Shown one piece after another: positions 1-17,955 of a stretch of DNA of 64,000 nucleotides. This DNA is from Tetragonia tetragonoides. Its lineage: Eukaryota; Streptophyta; Magnoliopsida; Caryophyllales; Aizoaceae. Made by a program: the position numbers and the translations under genes. Under the pieces are notes generated by a model. The model did no database searches and was not told the origin of the DNA. It saw nothing but the letters and a program-made list of their open reading frames with translations. The DNA is taken from the NCBI GenBank assembly GCA_038025085.1, contig CM076139.1:49270807-49334806 (forward strand), in the 5' to 3' direction. Numbering within the stretch: the first letter of the stretch is position 1; each line of letters opens with the position of its first letter.

Positions 1-3000
1 TTTTGTATATAAATTGTTATTAAACACTATTATCCCCCCTTAATAATCCAATTTTCACCGGTTGGACTCTTTATAGGTGTGGGCATAAACCACCCTATTT
101 TTTGAGCGGCCAAAAGTTCCTAGGTAAGGGTTCAAGTGCCCACGCGAACCCGTCTCTATGGGGGACTTAGATCCAACTTGTAGAGAGTGATTTTTTGCGG
201 TGAGAAAGAGAGTTGCTTGTGCCAAATTTGTATGATCAATGAATGTTTCTCTCTTTCTCATCACCATTTTCATTTTTTTTATATACTTGAAATTGAATAA
301 AAAAGGTCATTTTGCATATAGAGGCCTCGGATTTATTTTTTATAAAGTTGTAATAATTCGAATAGTTGACAGTTTTTAGAGCAGAATTTGATAAAATTAG
401 TGTCGTAGGAAACCTTGTCCAAAGAGATTTCTAACGAGATGAGAATCATCCAGATCTAACGGTTCAGTCGTCTGTAATTAAATTTTGAAGTTTCTGTATC
501 TAAAAACGACCAACGTCCATAGATCTGTAAATAACTAATATATGGTTAGGTTTTGAGCTTGGTCTATTTCTGAGTAAATTGAATAGTACTTCCCTAGATT
601 TCTATATCCACCTATTTCATCTAATTTGGATACTAAATGAATTTTAAATGAATTTTCAAAAAACGAAGTAGTGTTGTCCCTTTGAAGATTTTCTCATATT
701 TCGACCTTGTAAATAAATGGCTCCACTTAACCACTTAGGATAGTGTGTTTTTCTTGATAATTTTTGTAGGAAGTCCTTATTGTGTCTAATTCAATATTTA
801 AATAATAGTTCAAGTTTAACGAAGTAGATTTAATTCTAAAATTGACTAACCCAGTATATGTCTAGAAATGACAATGTTCACTTAACTGAAAAGGCTGCGG
901 TGTTTCTCACCTCGTTAATGAAAGATGAACTTTGATTTGGATAACAGACTCCTTAAGAACCAATATAGGCTTTGGAATCACTTCATTCGGATGTGTTTTA
1001 GATTTTTAATGAATTAATCAAACCGACTTTGGTTCTGTCAAAATGAAAGACAATTGGTTAGTTTAGAACATTAGGGCTTTTGTATAGTTATTTTGTTTAA
1101 TTTCGTTAAATAACATAGACTGGTCTAACACTCATGAAATTTCGTGTACATACCTATATTCAAGTCTAGTCTAAGTTCAGTAAATATTAGACCTAGATCA
1201 CTTGTAAATAATTCCCGATAAATCAAAATTCAATGGTCTGTCCAAAGGCTTCCAGAAGCTCGTAAATCGTGAATAACTCACCAATATTCAACTGTCTTAA
1301 CTTGATATTTTTACAGTGGAAACATGAAGTAAAATAAATTAAGTTAGGCTTTTGAAACACTCGATTTGGTTGAGTTATGACCGAGATATGAATTTTAGAA
1401 GTTCTGTCCAGATTATTGTAAAAACGGTTTTGTTCGGTTTTATAAACGATTTTCGTTTAATTATCAAATGAACCCACAAAAATACGAAATTCTCCAGTTT
1501 ATTCCTTTAGTGTGTTCCCCTAATTCAAAAAATAAATTGGGATTTAATAAGTTGCGTTTGGACTAATCCCTTATTGGTTCTTTCAAACCGCCTTTTGTAA
1601 ATAAATCAATTCTTTTGTAAATGAACCAATCCTTTGTGAATAAGTCCAACTTTTGAAGACGAAGATGAAGATCGAGCCCCGGAGGCGCCATGTACATGAA
1701 GATCAAGTCTTTTTCTCCTTTTTAGTATTTTTAGACATTTTTTGTATATTGTATCGTAAATACTCGATTTGTAATTTGTTTATTCCGAGGCCTCTTTAAT
1801 TACATTTTGTACATTTGCAATCATATGCTTCCACCTAATAATTCAACTCGGAAAATAAAATAAAAAGAACTTCTCTCACTTGTGTGTTATATATTATGTT
1901 CAAAAAACGTTTTTTTAAAACCAATATATTCGTTTATATACACAACCCGGCCTGGGGCCAAATTCGAGGTTAGAATCAGAAATTTGCTTATACGCGATCA
2001 TGGGTGTTCCACCTACCATTCCATAAAATCACCTTCATACAAATCACATTCCCCAGTGGAATCCACATTTCCCCAGTTACAACCATTTTCCCCAGTGGAA
2101 TACCTATGATCGAATAGAAGTTAATTATTGATCGTCCCCTCTTATTTAGCTTCGGGCCACCCCGGGGGATCCTATCGGAAAGACTCCTTTGAGCCATTAC
2201 CCACCAATACATACCCACAATCTACACAAATCATCCATTTATCCACCCCCAATGAATGTTATTCCCCAGTAAAGAACGGATATTTTTGAGAAGTCTAATC
2301 CATATACTCAAAGCTAAGAATTGGGTTGATCCCCGTATATTACCAAATATTATTGGGCTGAACGCCTCGAAGGAGCGGGCTAATCATCCCATTTGAGCTT
2401 TTCCCTACTTCTTCGAGGAGAGTAGGGGGTTCCTCGGATCAATTCGACTCTAAGTCGCGAGTCATCCTATAAGTTTCTCAATCATATCCATCTTTACGGG
2501 AAAGAACATCCATATCCGCCTTAGTGGCACCCAAGGAGTCTTATTGACCGGATCCCCCGGTCAGAACTACGTAAGGGTTTTGATCCAGGAGTAGATTCAA
2601 GACCTACGATGAATGGTACGTAGTGCATTATTTTGCAATATCCAAACCCTCCGTACGTAAACGAATACACCAGTTCAAAATCGACTTTTTCTGTGTGCTA
2701 AATGACAATGTGTACATATATGTGCTTTTCTTTTATCATTCAAGGCATTACATAATTCAAATCAAAGCTTTTATATGGGATACAACGTATTAGTAACGAG
2801 CCCGTACTCAGTACGGAGGAGGAGACGGGTCCGAGGACGTCCGCACCTTCTAACCTAGACCCCGAACCAAGATCTCTGATTCGCAGACCACTCAAAGAAT
2901 TTTCATGCCTTATCGCGATGGAGTCAACTTTTGGGTTTCTTAAATGGTTTTCTTTAAAATCGTTTATAGAACTCTTTCTTTTGTAAAAACCCTTCCTTGT

Positions 3001-3230
3001 TTGGGTCATAACAAGGTGGCGACTCTTCTTTTGTAAAAACCCGTCATTGTTCGGGTCATAACAAGGTGGCGACTTTGAACCTTAAGATGATTCCTTGACA
3101 ATTGGCCCCTTCAATCGGCCAATTTTCGTGGGACGTGCCTCTGGCGCGTATCGCGACAATTCCCGAGTCCTAATCCAGGAAAAACCCGAGAATCTGGCCC
3201 CACAACGTGCTAAATAGAATGGGTTATTAT
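1..3230. mobile_element. Degraded LTR-retrotransposon-derived sequence
   Basis: There is no open reading frame of note. The stretch looks like an old LTR and leader: long AT-rich tracts, a GC-richer block near 1670-1700, short repeated CCCCAGT motifs at 2050-2100, and twice the motif GGTGGCGACT near 3015 and 3066. That motif resembles the primer-binding zone downstream of LTRs in plant Ty3/gypsy Tat-type elements (family knowledge). I cannot define both LTR ends or target-site duplications, so the class is an inference. Confidence 0.35.
2971..3070. repeat. Tandem duplication, two units of about 50 bp
   Basis: Two adjacent copies differ at only a few bases: 2971-3020 and 3021-3070. Each contains TTTTGTAAAAACCC, a GGGTCATAACAAGG segment and ends in GGTGGCG. 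The duplication lies where a retroelement LTR/primer-binding boundary is suspected. Confidence 0.8.
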
Positions 3231-4324
3231 TGAGTGCTAATGAGCACCTATTATACTTTGTTGGATGTATTTGTTGAATGTGAAATTTTGGATATCACGT
3301 TTAATTTCATTAAACATATATCAAGCATGATTATTCGTCGTATGCACACATGTCATTATCGTCGTTATTTATTATTCATTGTCATAATCATGAAATGAAG
3401 TAGTGAGTCGTGGTCTCGTTGTACCACTAAGTCAACCAATACAAATTATGTGAATTGAATTGTAAATGAGAATAAGACTCCTAATGGATCCCTAGGAGTA
3501 GTCGAGTAATCGAGACTATATCTAATTGATGTAATCTAGGGATGCGTGATTCCCAAGTTACTTATTATGGACACCTCGTAGCGTGTTCGGGATGGATCAT
3601 TCCCCATTTGTTAATTTTCTACGTATCGATTATTATGTTAGAGATAGTGTGAATATACACTAGAGTAAGTCCATGGCAAGTCAATATCAATCGATGAACA
3701 GTATGGGTAATTGCTGTTCTACTCGCTCTCTTATTACTCTAATCAAGATGGATTGTCTGTTTGTGTTCGAATGATCACTAAAGCAAGAATTGCATGTAAT
3801 GCTTGACTGTTTGATTACTTCTGCATGCAAATGAATTTCAATGATTCTTCTAAAACCCATGTAAGGTTTGCGAAAGTGCTTTTATTGGGTATCGACGACG
3901 TTTATTCAGTTTATCTAATTTTTGTTTTCTTTTGTATCTTCTCTTTTCTTCTGTACCTTGTTTCCGTCACGGAAACCAAAGTGCAGGTGTTGTTGAGTGA
4001 GGACGTGTAGCCTTGGAGTTAGATGTTGGGCTTCTTCTCTAGACTGTTTAATTCTTTTGGTTTGTTCCCTAGAAGGCAAAGTTGTAATAATATTTTAACG
4101 GACTTAAGTTTACTTTATAGACAACTCTGATATTAATGTTTTAGTTTGCTTAGTTTGATCCCTTTTGATACCTAGCTTTTCTTTTCTTTCTACTTAGCAT
4201 TTATTCCTTAGCGATAAATGTTGCGGTAGCATCCCTCTGGTTTGGGACGGTTCAGTGGTGTCGAGTCGTGCACAACGACGTCGATAGTTCCCAGGAAATC
4301 ATTGTAAATTCGGGAGTGTTACAG
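3231..4324. mobile_element. Probable gypsy-type LTR remnant, no gene
   Basis: No coding signal is visible. The right part (about 4000-4324) has the texture of the end of a plant Ty3/gypsy LTR: CGGTAGCATCCCTCTGG near 4224, then GTAAATTCGGGAGTGTTACA just before an abrupt change to copia gag sequence at about 4325. Only one end is recognisable, so this is a weak call. Confidence 0.25.
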
Positions 4325-4680
4325 AAGCTATGAATTATAAGCAGGATTTTCATGAGCAAGACCAAATTGATCAAAAACAACCTGAGAAGGGGGGGGGGGA
4401 GGAATCGTACCATCAACGAAACCAAGTAAACGCTGGTCAGAAGAGCACGAAACTGAGTGTTCCACGTCAAGAAGTCATCGATTGAAGAGAGTCAAGTAGT
4501 CACCAGGTTGGTGAAGTTCGGAGCGAATGGGCCTTGGAAGTAGGCTGCTCCACCACCATACAAGACAGCTGAGCCAGGAGGTCCCAAGTTCATACTCTGC
4601 ATGCCTTGAACAAGGGACGAAGGATCATAACCAGGGGTGAAGCTACATGGGGGGGGGCTGGCATAGGCCTGGCCCATGTA
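4325..4680 (-). pseudogene. Ty1/copia gag fragment, disrupted
   Basis: The minus strand encodes a Gly/Pro-rich N-terminal stretch (about 4677-4500), then FTNLVTT, an in-frame TGA, and DDFLTWNTQFRALL. This is the plant copia gag pattern in which a Trp-containing segment precedes the DGTIPPP motif. DGTIPPPP is present (about 4400-4375) but in a different frame, so at least one stop and one frameshift separate parts of the domain. The zinc knuckle is missing. A stop codon follows ENPAYNS. It is a dead fragment of the copia element whose PBS and LTR lie just upstream. Confidence 0.6.
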
Positions 4681-5270
4681 GCTTTCTGAATAAATAACAA
4701 TTCCGGCACTCTTTGTTCATGAAAATGATGTTTGGTCCAGTAGTTGTGACCTATGTGTGCGGGAGTAACTGCCCAGGTTCTATTCTTCTAAGCTGCAAAT
4801 TTTGTTTTTTTACTCTCTCTTCCTTTCTTCCAATGGTATTTTAAGTTTTAATGCATTCTCTTTGAAATTTTTTTCTCCCTTTTTAATAATAATTTATCAA
4901 CCTAGTTTATATTAATATAAAAGACTATTTTTTTTGAAGGAAAAGGCAATTATACTTTAACAATTAGTTTGTGGTTCATTAACTTAATATTGTATTTAAT
5001 ATACAAATTTAAAGATGAAACCCTGTGTTGCGGAAGATGTGACTATGGAGAAGGCTGGATTGAGAGAGAACGGAATGGCTTGGGTTACAGGAGAGGAGAC
5101 CGACATGGTGGTGGTCATGGGTGTAGAAGGGATTGGTGGTTCAGATGTGACTGGAGTGGAGAATGTCATGGGGATGAAGGAAGTCATGGGGCTCGACATA
5201 ATTCACGTGAGAGGAAAAAAATAATCTTTGAAACTTTAGGGTTTTTAAGAGAGATAGGCTCAAGATCTCT

Positions 5271-5282
5271 GCTCTGATACCA
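5271..5282 (-). other. Retrotransposon primer-binding site
   Basis: The minus strand reads TGGTATCAGAGC, complementary to the 3' end of initiator tRNA-Met and the standard start site of minus-strand DNA synthesis in plant copia elements. It lies two bases inside the inferred LTR end. Confidence 0.75.
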
Positions 5283-5507
5283 TATGAGAAATTAATACAA
5301 TGAATAGCTCACCTCAACTGGGAGTCTGGCTTATCATATATATAGAGATATAAAGAGTCCAAAACAGACACAATTTCCTAAATAATAAATATTTACATAT
5401 TTAATTAATTTCCTCTATTAGATAAATCAGGAAGAAACTTTGTGGTGGTTGTTCCTCTGCTGTTTTGTTTTGGTTTCTGCAGTTTAGCACATTTGGGTAT
5501 TTGTATG

Positions 5508-5696
5508 GGATTTGGATCCTCTCCAATACTCCACTTTTCACATTTACGCATTACACTTGTGGATGCTTACCACGTGTTAAAGATTTAATTTTACCTTTTT
5601 GTCTGTAATCAACTTAATAAATAATACGTGGCAAGTATCAACAAGTGTAATGCGTAAATTAAATGCGGAAAATGGTATTGGAGAGGATCCAAATCT
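5508..5696. mobile_element. Mutator-like MITE with 9-bp target duplication
   Basis: A 189-bp element is flanked by identical 9-bp direct repeats ATTTGTATG (5499-5507 and 5697-5705). Its ends are inverted repeats starting GATTTGGATCCTCTCCAATA; only the outermost base differs over the first 21. The similarity continues inward through CGCATTACACTTGT. It has no coding capacity. A 9-bp duplication is the hallmark of Mutator-type transposases. It has landed inside the copia LTR. A second, decayed copy lies at 35826-35965. Confidence 0.85.
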
Positions 5697-5770
5697 ATTT
5701 GTATGTATTTTCTATTTATAATCTTGTGTCTAGCTTAGCTTTTTGAGTTTGTGGCTATATAGATATCACA

Positions 5771-8624
<2,854 letters not shown>

Positions 8625-10075
8625 TTATGCCCCTTTATTATTATTAGTCGCGTTAATAAACTCTCGTAAAATTATGGGAGACAACTGGCTCGATGTTAAA
8701 ATGGAAACGACCTCTTTGTTTTCATAGGAGTAAGTTTGTACAATTCTGTACAACTTATCCCTCTTTACCACATCTGGGCAGAGCATCCTTAAAAATAGTA
8801 AAATAATAAAGTAACGTTGATGTTGTTGTCGATTAATGTCAATATGTATAGAATAAATTGAAGGCGGAGATCTTATAATTGTATTATGTATCGTTCATCT
8901 ATAAGTGTACAAGATATTCTAAACTATTGTATAAGTATTGTTCATCTATAAGTGTATTGTGTATTTATACAATTTTGCATCAGTGGAATAAATATTGCCT
9001 ATTGGTTCACTAGATACTTCTCATTTTGCAATAAGCTTCTTTCTTTTCAAAGTCAATAAATATCTTGTGGTTTACTGGTTATGATTGTGATATTTGATTC
9101 TCTGGCTTAATTCTTTTTGTCATCTTCATGCAACGTTTTGTTCAGTTTTGCAATGTCGTTTCATGCAACAAGCTAAGTTCTATTATTTGCAGCAATTAAG
9201 TTGATTTCGCTATTCCGTGCTGTGCGGCTTTTCATTCTAATCTGCACTTTATTTCATTTCATAAGTCGTTCTATATTGCAAATTGTTACATTCCGTTTTC
9301 TTTGGCATTGTATATTCTATAAAATTTCTTCATACAAGTCAGATGGACACGTACATACATTATCCACACTTCAAATTAAATGAACATTTTGTGTTAAGGG
9401 GCTTATAAGGTAAGGAGTGACTACTATTATAAAAATGAGCAAAAGAATATATGTATTTGTGACAAATTTTCCTAGCTGGTTTTATCATATATGTGTTCCA
9501 GAATAACTTTGTATCCCAGCCAATTTGTTTATTATAGTTGAAATTGAACAATATTGACTACTATTACACCTTGAAGCTTGCAGTTAGTGTTTTTTACTCT
9601 CAACTACCAAACAGTTTGCCACATTATTTTCATTCTGTAACTACTTACAGTTACACCTAATTTTGTGAAAGTTATCAATGCTAACTTTCACTTGCAGCTA
9701 TATCTACAACTAGTATATTAGCATTTTGTAGCAATTTCGCAGTTTTCTACTAATTTCGTTCCTCTATTAACATTTGACAGCTACGGGTACAACTAATTTT
9801 GCCATATTAAACATAGCCTAACTTTAACCTGCAGCTACAACTATAACTAGTTTATTAGCATTTTGTAGCAATTTTTAACTGTTTTCTATTAATTTCTTTT
9901 TTGTTTTAACATTTGGCAGGTATTGATATAACTAATTTTGCCAGACATAACATTATCATGTACTCCCTCCGTATATACAATTGGCTAAAATGTTGCAAAA
10001 AGCTTAGGATTTATCGGTTATCCGTGGAGCTTGGTTTTCTTATTCAATTAGATCGTATTTTGTATGATAATATGA
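8625..10075. other. Gene-free stretch after peroxidase 1
   Basis: This is the 3' flank of the peroxidase gene, AT-rich, without coding signal. It includes the tandem repeat at 9648-9967 and a lone Stowaway-like end CTCCCTCCGTAT near 9963. Confidence 0.5.
9648..9967. repeat. Tandem repeat, about 137-bp period
   Basis: Two diverged units start GCAGCTA at 9694 and 9831. Both contain ACTAGTWTATTAGCATTTTG and end with ACAACTAATTTTGCCA-like sequence. A partial third copy lies upstream at 9648-9693. It may be the inside of a decayed DNA transposon. Confidence 0.65.
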
Positions 10076-10367
10076 GGTTCTGTTTGATTCATCTGGATAA
10101 AACTGATCTGAACTGAATTGAAATAAAATGAACTGAACTGAACTGAATTGATTTTTTAAACTTGATCGTTAACCATTTAAAATTCGTCCAAACATAGTCA
10201 ATATTGGAATCATTTGAAAGTATGCTTTGAGATCTTTCCGATGACATAATTATCATCATGAAATTATTTCGGAATAAAAAGTTATATGAGTAATAAAGTT
10301 ACATATAAACTGAACTGAACTGAACTAAACTGAAATTAAGTAAAATTAAGGTGAATCAAACAGAGCC
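10076..10367. mobile_element. Tourist-like MITE, family A copy 1
   Basis: A 292-bp element has ends GGTTCTGTTTGATTCA and (inverted) GGCTCTGTTTGATTCA, flanked by 3-bp direct repeats TGA. Short runs of the pentamer ACTGA sit just inside both ends. The 3-bp duplication fits the PIF/Harbinger (Tourist) group. Two more copies are at 10509-12168 (interrupted) and 12539-12839. Confidence 0.8.
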
Positions 10368-10680
10368 TGAGTGTCACATGTCTCACCACGAATCCCGTTT
10401 CGTACTTTTGTATGATTCCAGCAAGTAAATTAAGGCCGTGGAGAGTCCGGAGACTAGAGACTGATCTCGCAAAGGCATAAATCAAAATTTTTAAAGGTAA
10501 GAGGTTAAGGCTCTGTTTGATTCACCTTAATTTTACTTAAATTCAGTTCAATTCATTTCAGTTTAGTTCATGCGTAAGTTTATCACTAATATAACTTTTT
10601 ATTCATAAATAATTTCATGATGATAATTATGTCATCGGAAAGATCTCAAAACATTATTTCAAACGAGTCCAATATTGACC

Positions 10681-12051
10681 CTGTTCAACAATAACTTTTT
10701 ATGTAGTGATTAGTGGTTTGACCAATTCAAAACTCTACTAACCACCAACACTACTGTTCGATAACAACCATTTATAAGTACATTTATTAACGTTTGAAAG
10801 CTGTGGAAAGAGGTTTATTTTTTCCTTCCTAATCTATCCTTATGCTTCACAGGAGTTTTCTCACCCACATTATTCAGATCACATGCGTGATCATAATGGA
10901 TCAACATATGACATTTGCTTAAAAAAAAAAAAAAAACTATGACATTTGCTGCACCAAAAACTATTACATTTGTCCAACTTTCCTCTTTTAAATTTTAACC
11001 TTAGGATCTTAGAAGTTTCAATTATGATAATTGACCCTTTGTATATAATTTTTTTTTTTTTTTTTTAGCTTAACAACAAAGATGGGCAATGTCTCAACAA
11101 GTTCTCTTTTTTCAATAATAGTAAAAACGGGCATGATCCATCTATTTTATTTTATAATAATAATAATAATTTCATGCCCTTTTGATTATGTCATTTTACA
11201 TTAGTCAACTAACCTAATAGCTAACTTTACCAAACACTCGACCCAATAAACGACTGATAGCTAAGTATCAGTATAAACAACAAAATATTTTGTTGACACA
11301 AAAACACTCAGTCAACTATCACAATCGATAAACACACAGCCGTTCTCTCTCTCTTCTCTCTCAAAAAACCCTAGCCCCCCTTTCTCTTTGAATCATCTTG
11401 GGGCTACAACCGGCAAAAATTGCCGGTGGTTAGCCCTCCGTTGTTGATTTCTTGCTTTCGATCTAGTTTTTTAGTTTGTTTTTCTTTAAGGTTAGTAATA
11501 AACTCTCCTTTGGTGAGAGATTGTGGAGTTCTCCGCGTTCGTCGGAGGGTCGTCGAATTTCTATTTTTAGGTTTGGTTTGATGAATCAAGAAGACAAGTT
11601 CAATCTACTATGGCAAGGGGATTTGTTCTTCCAAATAGCTGCAGTACGTTTCGTGCTTACCTTCGATCGTAGGGAAAAGACGGTGGCCTCCCGTTTACTG
11701 TATAGCATATTTTTTGCTATATCAGGGCATTGTCAATTATCGACGAAGCTGATCAAGACGCCGATTTCTAACAGTGATGTTTGGATTGGTAGTCACTTAT
11801 CGACGGAGCTGATCAAGACATCGATTTCAAGCAGTGATAGTGGAAATCACATTCATCTTGTTATATTGGATTTATACTTGGTTATGTTAAATTTAGATTT
11901 GTTCAGAGATACTCACCGTTGTAGATGCCGGATGGCTTTTTATGAATGAATGAATTCTCTTTCCTTCAAAAAAAAAAAAAGTATCAGTATAAACAGCTAA
12001 CCATCCGTAAAATAGCTAAGACTACAGGTACAACTAATTATTGCCGAACAG
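10681..12051. mobile_element. DNA transposon with CTGTTC termini inside the MITE
   Basis: The ends are CTGTTCAACAATAAC and, inverted, CTGTTCGGCAATAAT, flanked by ACC on both sides (10678-10680, 12052-12054). Without the retroposon it contains it is about 655 bp. No transposase is encoded, so it is non-autonomous. A 3-bp duplication would suit PIF/Harbinger or CACTA, but the termini do not identify the superfamily. Confidence 0.65.
11280..11980 (+). mobile_element. Poly(A)-tailed retroposon with 15-bp target duplication
   Basis: A 701-bp insert ends in 13 A (11968-11980) and is flanked by identical 15-bp direct repeats GTATCAGTATAAACA (11265-11279, 11981-11995), the signature of LINE-driven retroposition. 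The front half has a pyrimidine-rich leader with CTCTCTC and AAACCCTAGCC. The tail has TTTTTATGAATGAATG just before the A run, like the 3' ends of plant L1-type LINEs. The 157-codon open frame at 11476-11949 matches nothing I recognise. It may be a short LINE with a large internal deletion, or a processed pseudogene. Confidence 0.75.
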
Positions 12052-12538
12052 ACCCATGTTGGGACAAATTTTAAATGGTTAACGGTCAAGTTTAAAAAAT
12101 CAATTCAGTTCAGTTTAATTTATTTCAGTTAAGATCAGTTTCATTCAGGTGAATCAAACAACAGACTCTAAGTAGAAGAAGCATTTGTCTTTATGTGTAA
12201 TTACTATCTTGGTAAAACCATTATCCTAAAATCGTTCATTGTTCAAGAATTAGCTGCACATACATACAAGGTCATCTAATTGTTCGCTACGTTACTAACA
12301 CGTTTTCAGCTTGCCAATATTTTAACTACAATTTTATTTTTCATGTTTAATATTTTTGTGCGTCCGTCCAATCAACTTGCTTGAGTGGACATAATATAGT
12401 GTATAGATATCTACGCATTGGCATAACGGGAATGTTTTGTTTTTTTTTTTCTCATCAAAAATAAGGTGCAATGAATGACGATCGAGATACCCCCGCTATT
12501 TTATGTTCACAATTTCGTGTTTATCAACAATGAACATA

Positions 12539-12839
12539 GGCTTCGTTTAATTCACCTGAATAAAACTGTTCTGAACTGAACTGAACTGAAATGAACTGAA
12601 GTGACTAAATTGATTTTTTAAACTTAACCGATAACCATTTAAAATTCGTCCAAACATAGTCAATATTGGACTCATTTGAAAGTATGCTTTGAGATCTTTC
12701 CAATGACATAATTATCATCATGAAATTATTTCGAAATAAAAAGTTATATGAGTTATAAAGTTACACATGAATTGAACTTAAGTGAACTGGACTGAACTGG
12801 AATGAATTTAAGTAAAATCAAAGTGAATCAAAGAGAGCC
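12539..12839. mobile_element. Tourist-like MITE, family A copy 3
   Basis: A 301-bp copy with the same internal sequence as copy 1 (for example CGTCCAAACATAGTCAATAT and GAGATCTTTCC). The ends are GGCTTCGTTTAATTCACC and (inverted) GGCTCTCTTTGATTCAC. The flanks are ATA and TAA, so the target duplication has mutated or was imperfect. Confidence 0.75.
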
Positions 12840-13387
12840 TAATTGAACAACCAGTGCAAGCACTGACCCCATCAATGTAGTACCAACAAGAGGCTATTAT
12901 ATTTCCTAAAAGTCAGCATATACAAGAAATGGAAGAAATGAGGACTCAAATCCATAATCTTACCTTATCAAATCACTTGAAAGTAAATTTGAAATCATTA
13001 GACCACCATCTTTATTGATGGCATTACGAGTAGTTTAGTCTAGTAGATACTACACCAAATATAATCCGAAAAACCTGGTTTCTCTATATGAGGCAGAGGA
13101 GGTGGTAACATCAACATTGCAAAGTACAAAGGAAGATATTTTCTTATTGAAGTTTGTAAACATATTCCCCCTCAAAAAAAATAAAAATTGTAAACATATT
13201 CAGTTTAGCATCTAGCAATTAGGTGGAGGGAACCCAGGTGGTATAGGCACGTAGGAACTAGGACGGCAAAGAAAAGTAAGAAACTGATCGATAAGCCATG
13301 GGCGATGACAGTTTTCCATCGAAAGTGGCATGGAAGTTGAGATAGCATATTTACTTTTGTGCCCCTAGCTGCCTTGTATGTAACAAA

Positions 13388-13595
13388 TACTTAACCAACA
13401 CAAGTTGGTCTAATGGTTTATATTTTGGTGTTCTTCTTTCACCACCAGGGTTTAAATTTTACTAGGGGCATTGGGGAGTTCCTTTCCCCTTTATCCCCCC
13501 TTCCCCCAAATGCCTGGCCACTAGCTTCTGGCCCTTATCCCGAGATGGGTCAGCCCAGGAGTGGTCCTCCTCACCTTACAAAAAAAAAAAAAAAA
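13388..13595 (+). mobile_element. tRNA-derived SINE 1
   Basis: A 208-bp insert with an A-box-like TTGGTCTAATGG (13405-13416), a degenerate B-box (GGGTTTAAATT, about 13448), a C-rich body and a 16-A tail (13580-13595). The target duplication is GTAACAAA (13380-13387, 13596-13603). It is probably not transcribed now because the B-box is poor. Confidence 0.7.
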
Positions 13596-14176
13596 GTAAC
13601 AAAATCCCACTCTCTACATTTTTTTTTTTTTATATGACGAACCCTCAGTCACTACTGTTTGATTTGAGTGTGCACTGGATAAACTTCGAGTGTATGCAAT
13701 AGTCTGCAAATCACACACCAGAAAAGCGAACAAGATAAATCTTGTAGACAGACTCGTCAAAGAGGCTTAGTACAAATTGAACTTATGACTTTTGTCATAA
13801 AATCCAACCCCACGACCAACTTTACTACCCTTTCAAGGCACTTAAGCTACATAATGCTTACTTGCTTAGTAGAAGTAAAGGGTATTTTGGACCACATAAA
13901 AAGTTACACTTATAAAAGGGTGTTGACCACATCGATATTGTATTTTGATTGGGGTATACCTCCTTTTCCTAGATGCCTCCAAAATTGTCCACATGCATCA
14001 AAGAAAGAACATGTAAATGTCAATAATGCATGGATTCTCATTTCTCTCTCTTAAGGCCATCCAATAGAACCGAATTAGAAACTTTAACCAATAATGCAAG
14101 CAAACATTTTATTAGCTTTTTACCACTTTACATCTTCACTTTTAGGTGCTAGCTTGTAATATTACCACCAAGTAAA

Positions 14177-14363
14177 ACCAAGATGGGTTGGTGTAGTGGT
14201 TCAGCACTTCATTCCTTAAACAAGTGGTTGGGGGTTCGAATCCCAACTCTTGCGAATGGAAAAAATCCCTCGGCCAGCCCTCTACCGCTTAGTGCGCTGA
14301 TAGTTGGGGCGAGAGAGTTAGTCACTGTGATCGATGGTGGATACCCTTGACAAAGACCAAAAA
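14177..14363 (+). mobile_element. tRNA-derived SINE 2
   Basis: The A-box is TGGTGTAGTGG (about 14190) and the B-box is a perfect GGTTCGAATCC (14233-14243), the internal Pol III promoter of a tRNA. The body runs to GACAAAGACCAAAAAA. A 19-bp target duplication (AATATTACCACCAAGTAAA, one mismatch) flanks it at 14158-14176 and about 14365-14383. It differs in body from SINE 1, so two families are present. Confidence 0.85.
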
Positions 14364-14383
14364 AATATTATCACCAAGTAAAG

Positions 14384-17955
<3,572 letters not shown>

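Larger units (their letters stand above)
4325..5770 (-). mobile_element. Truncated Ty1/copia retrotransposon (LTR, PBS, leader, gag)
   Basis: Read on the minus strand, an LTR runs from about 5770 (TGTGATATC) to 5285 (ending TTTCTCA). It is followed by the classical initiator-Met primer-binding site TGGTATCAGAGC at 5282-5271. A leader of about 600 bp and the start of a broken gag come next. The element stops near 4325 in gag, so protease, integrase, reverse transcriptase and the other LTR are absent. The LTR has itself been interrupted by a MITE at 5508-5696. The LTR outer boundary is inferred from TG...CA ends only. Confidence 0.6.
10509..12168. mobile_element. Tourist-like MITE, family A copy 2, split by insertion
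   Basis: Left part 10509-10680 and right part about 12055-12168 together make roughly 286 bp, matching copy 1 in inverse orientation. Flanking TAA repeats lie at 10506-10508 and 12169-12171. The internal sequence stops at AATATTGACC and resumes at CATGTTGGGAC, the adjacent part of copies 1 and 3. The intervening 1.37 kb is therefore a later insertion. Confidence 0.8.

Noticed and set aside
4969..5277. Plus-strand open frames over the copia leader
   Set aside because: The minus-strand primer-binding site and gag show that the element reads the other way; the plus frames are Gly/Asp-rich shadows.
11476..11949. 157-codon open frame on the plus strand
   Set aside because: It lies wholly inside the poly(A)-tailed retroposon, lacks any recognisable domain and its composition is that of the repeat. 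Kept only as part of the mobile element.
14177..14363. A tRNA gene
   Set aside because: A- and B-boxes are present but there is no cloverleaf, and the insert has a target duplication and A-rich tail; it is a SINE.
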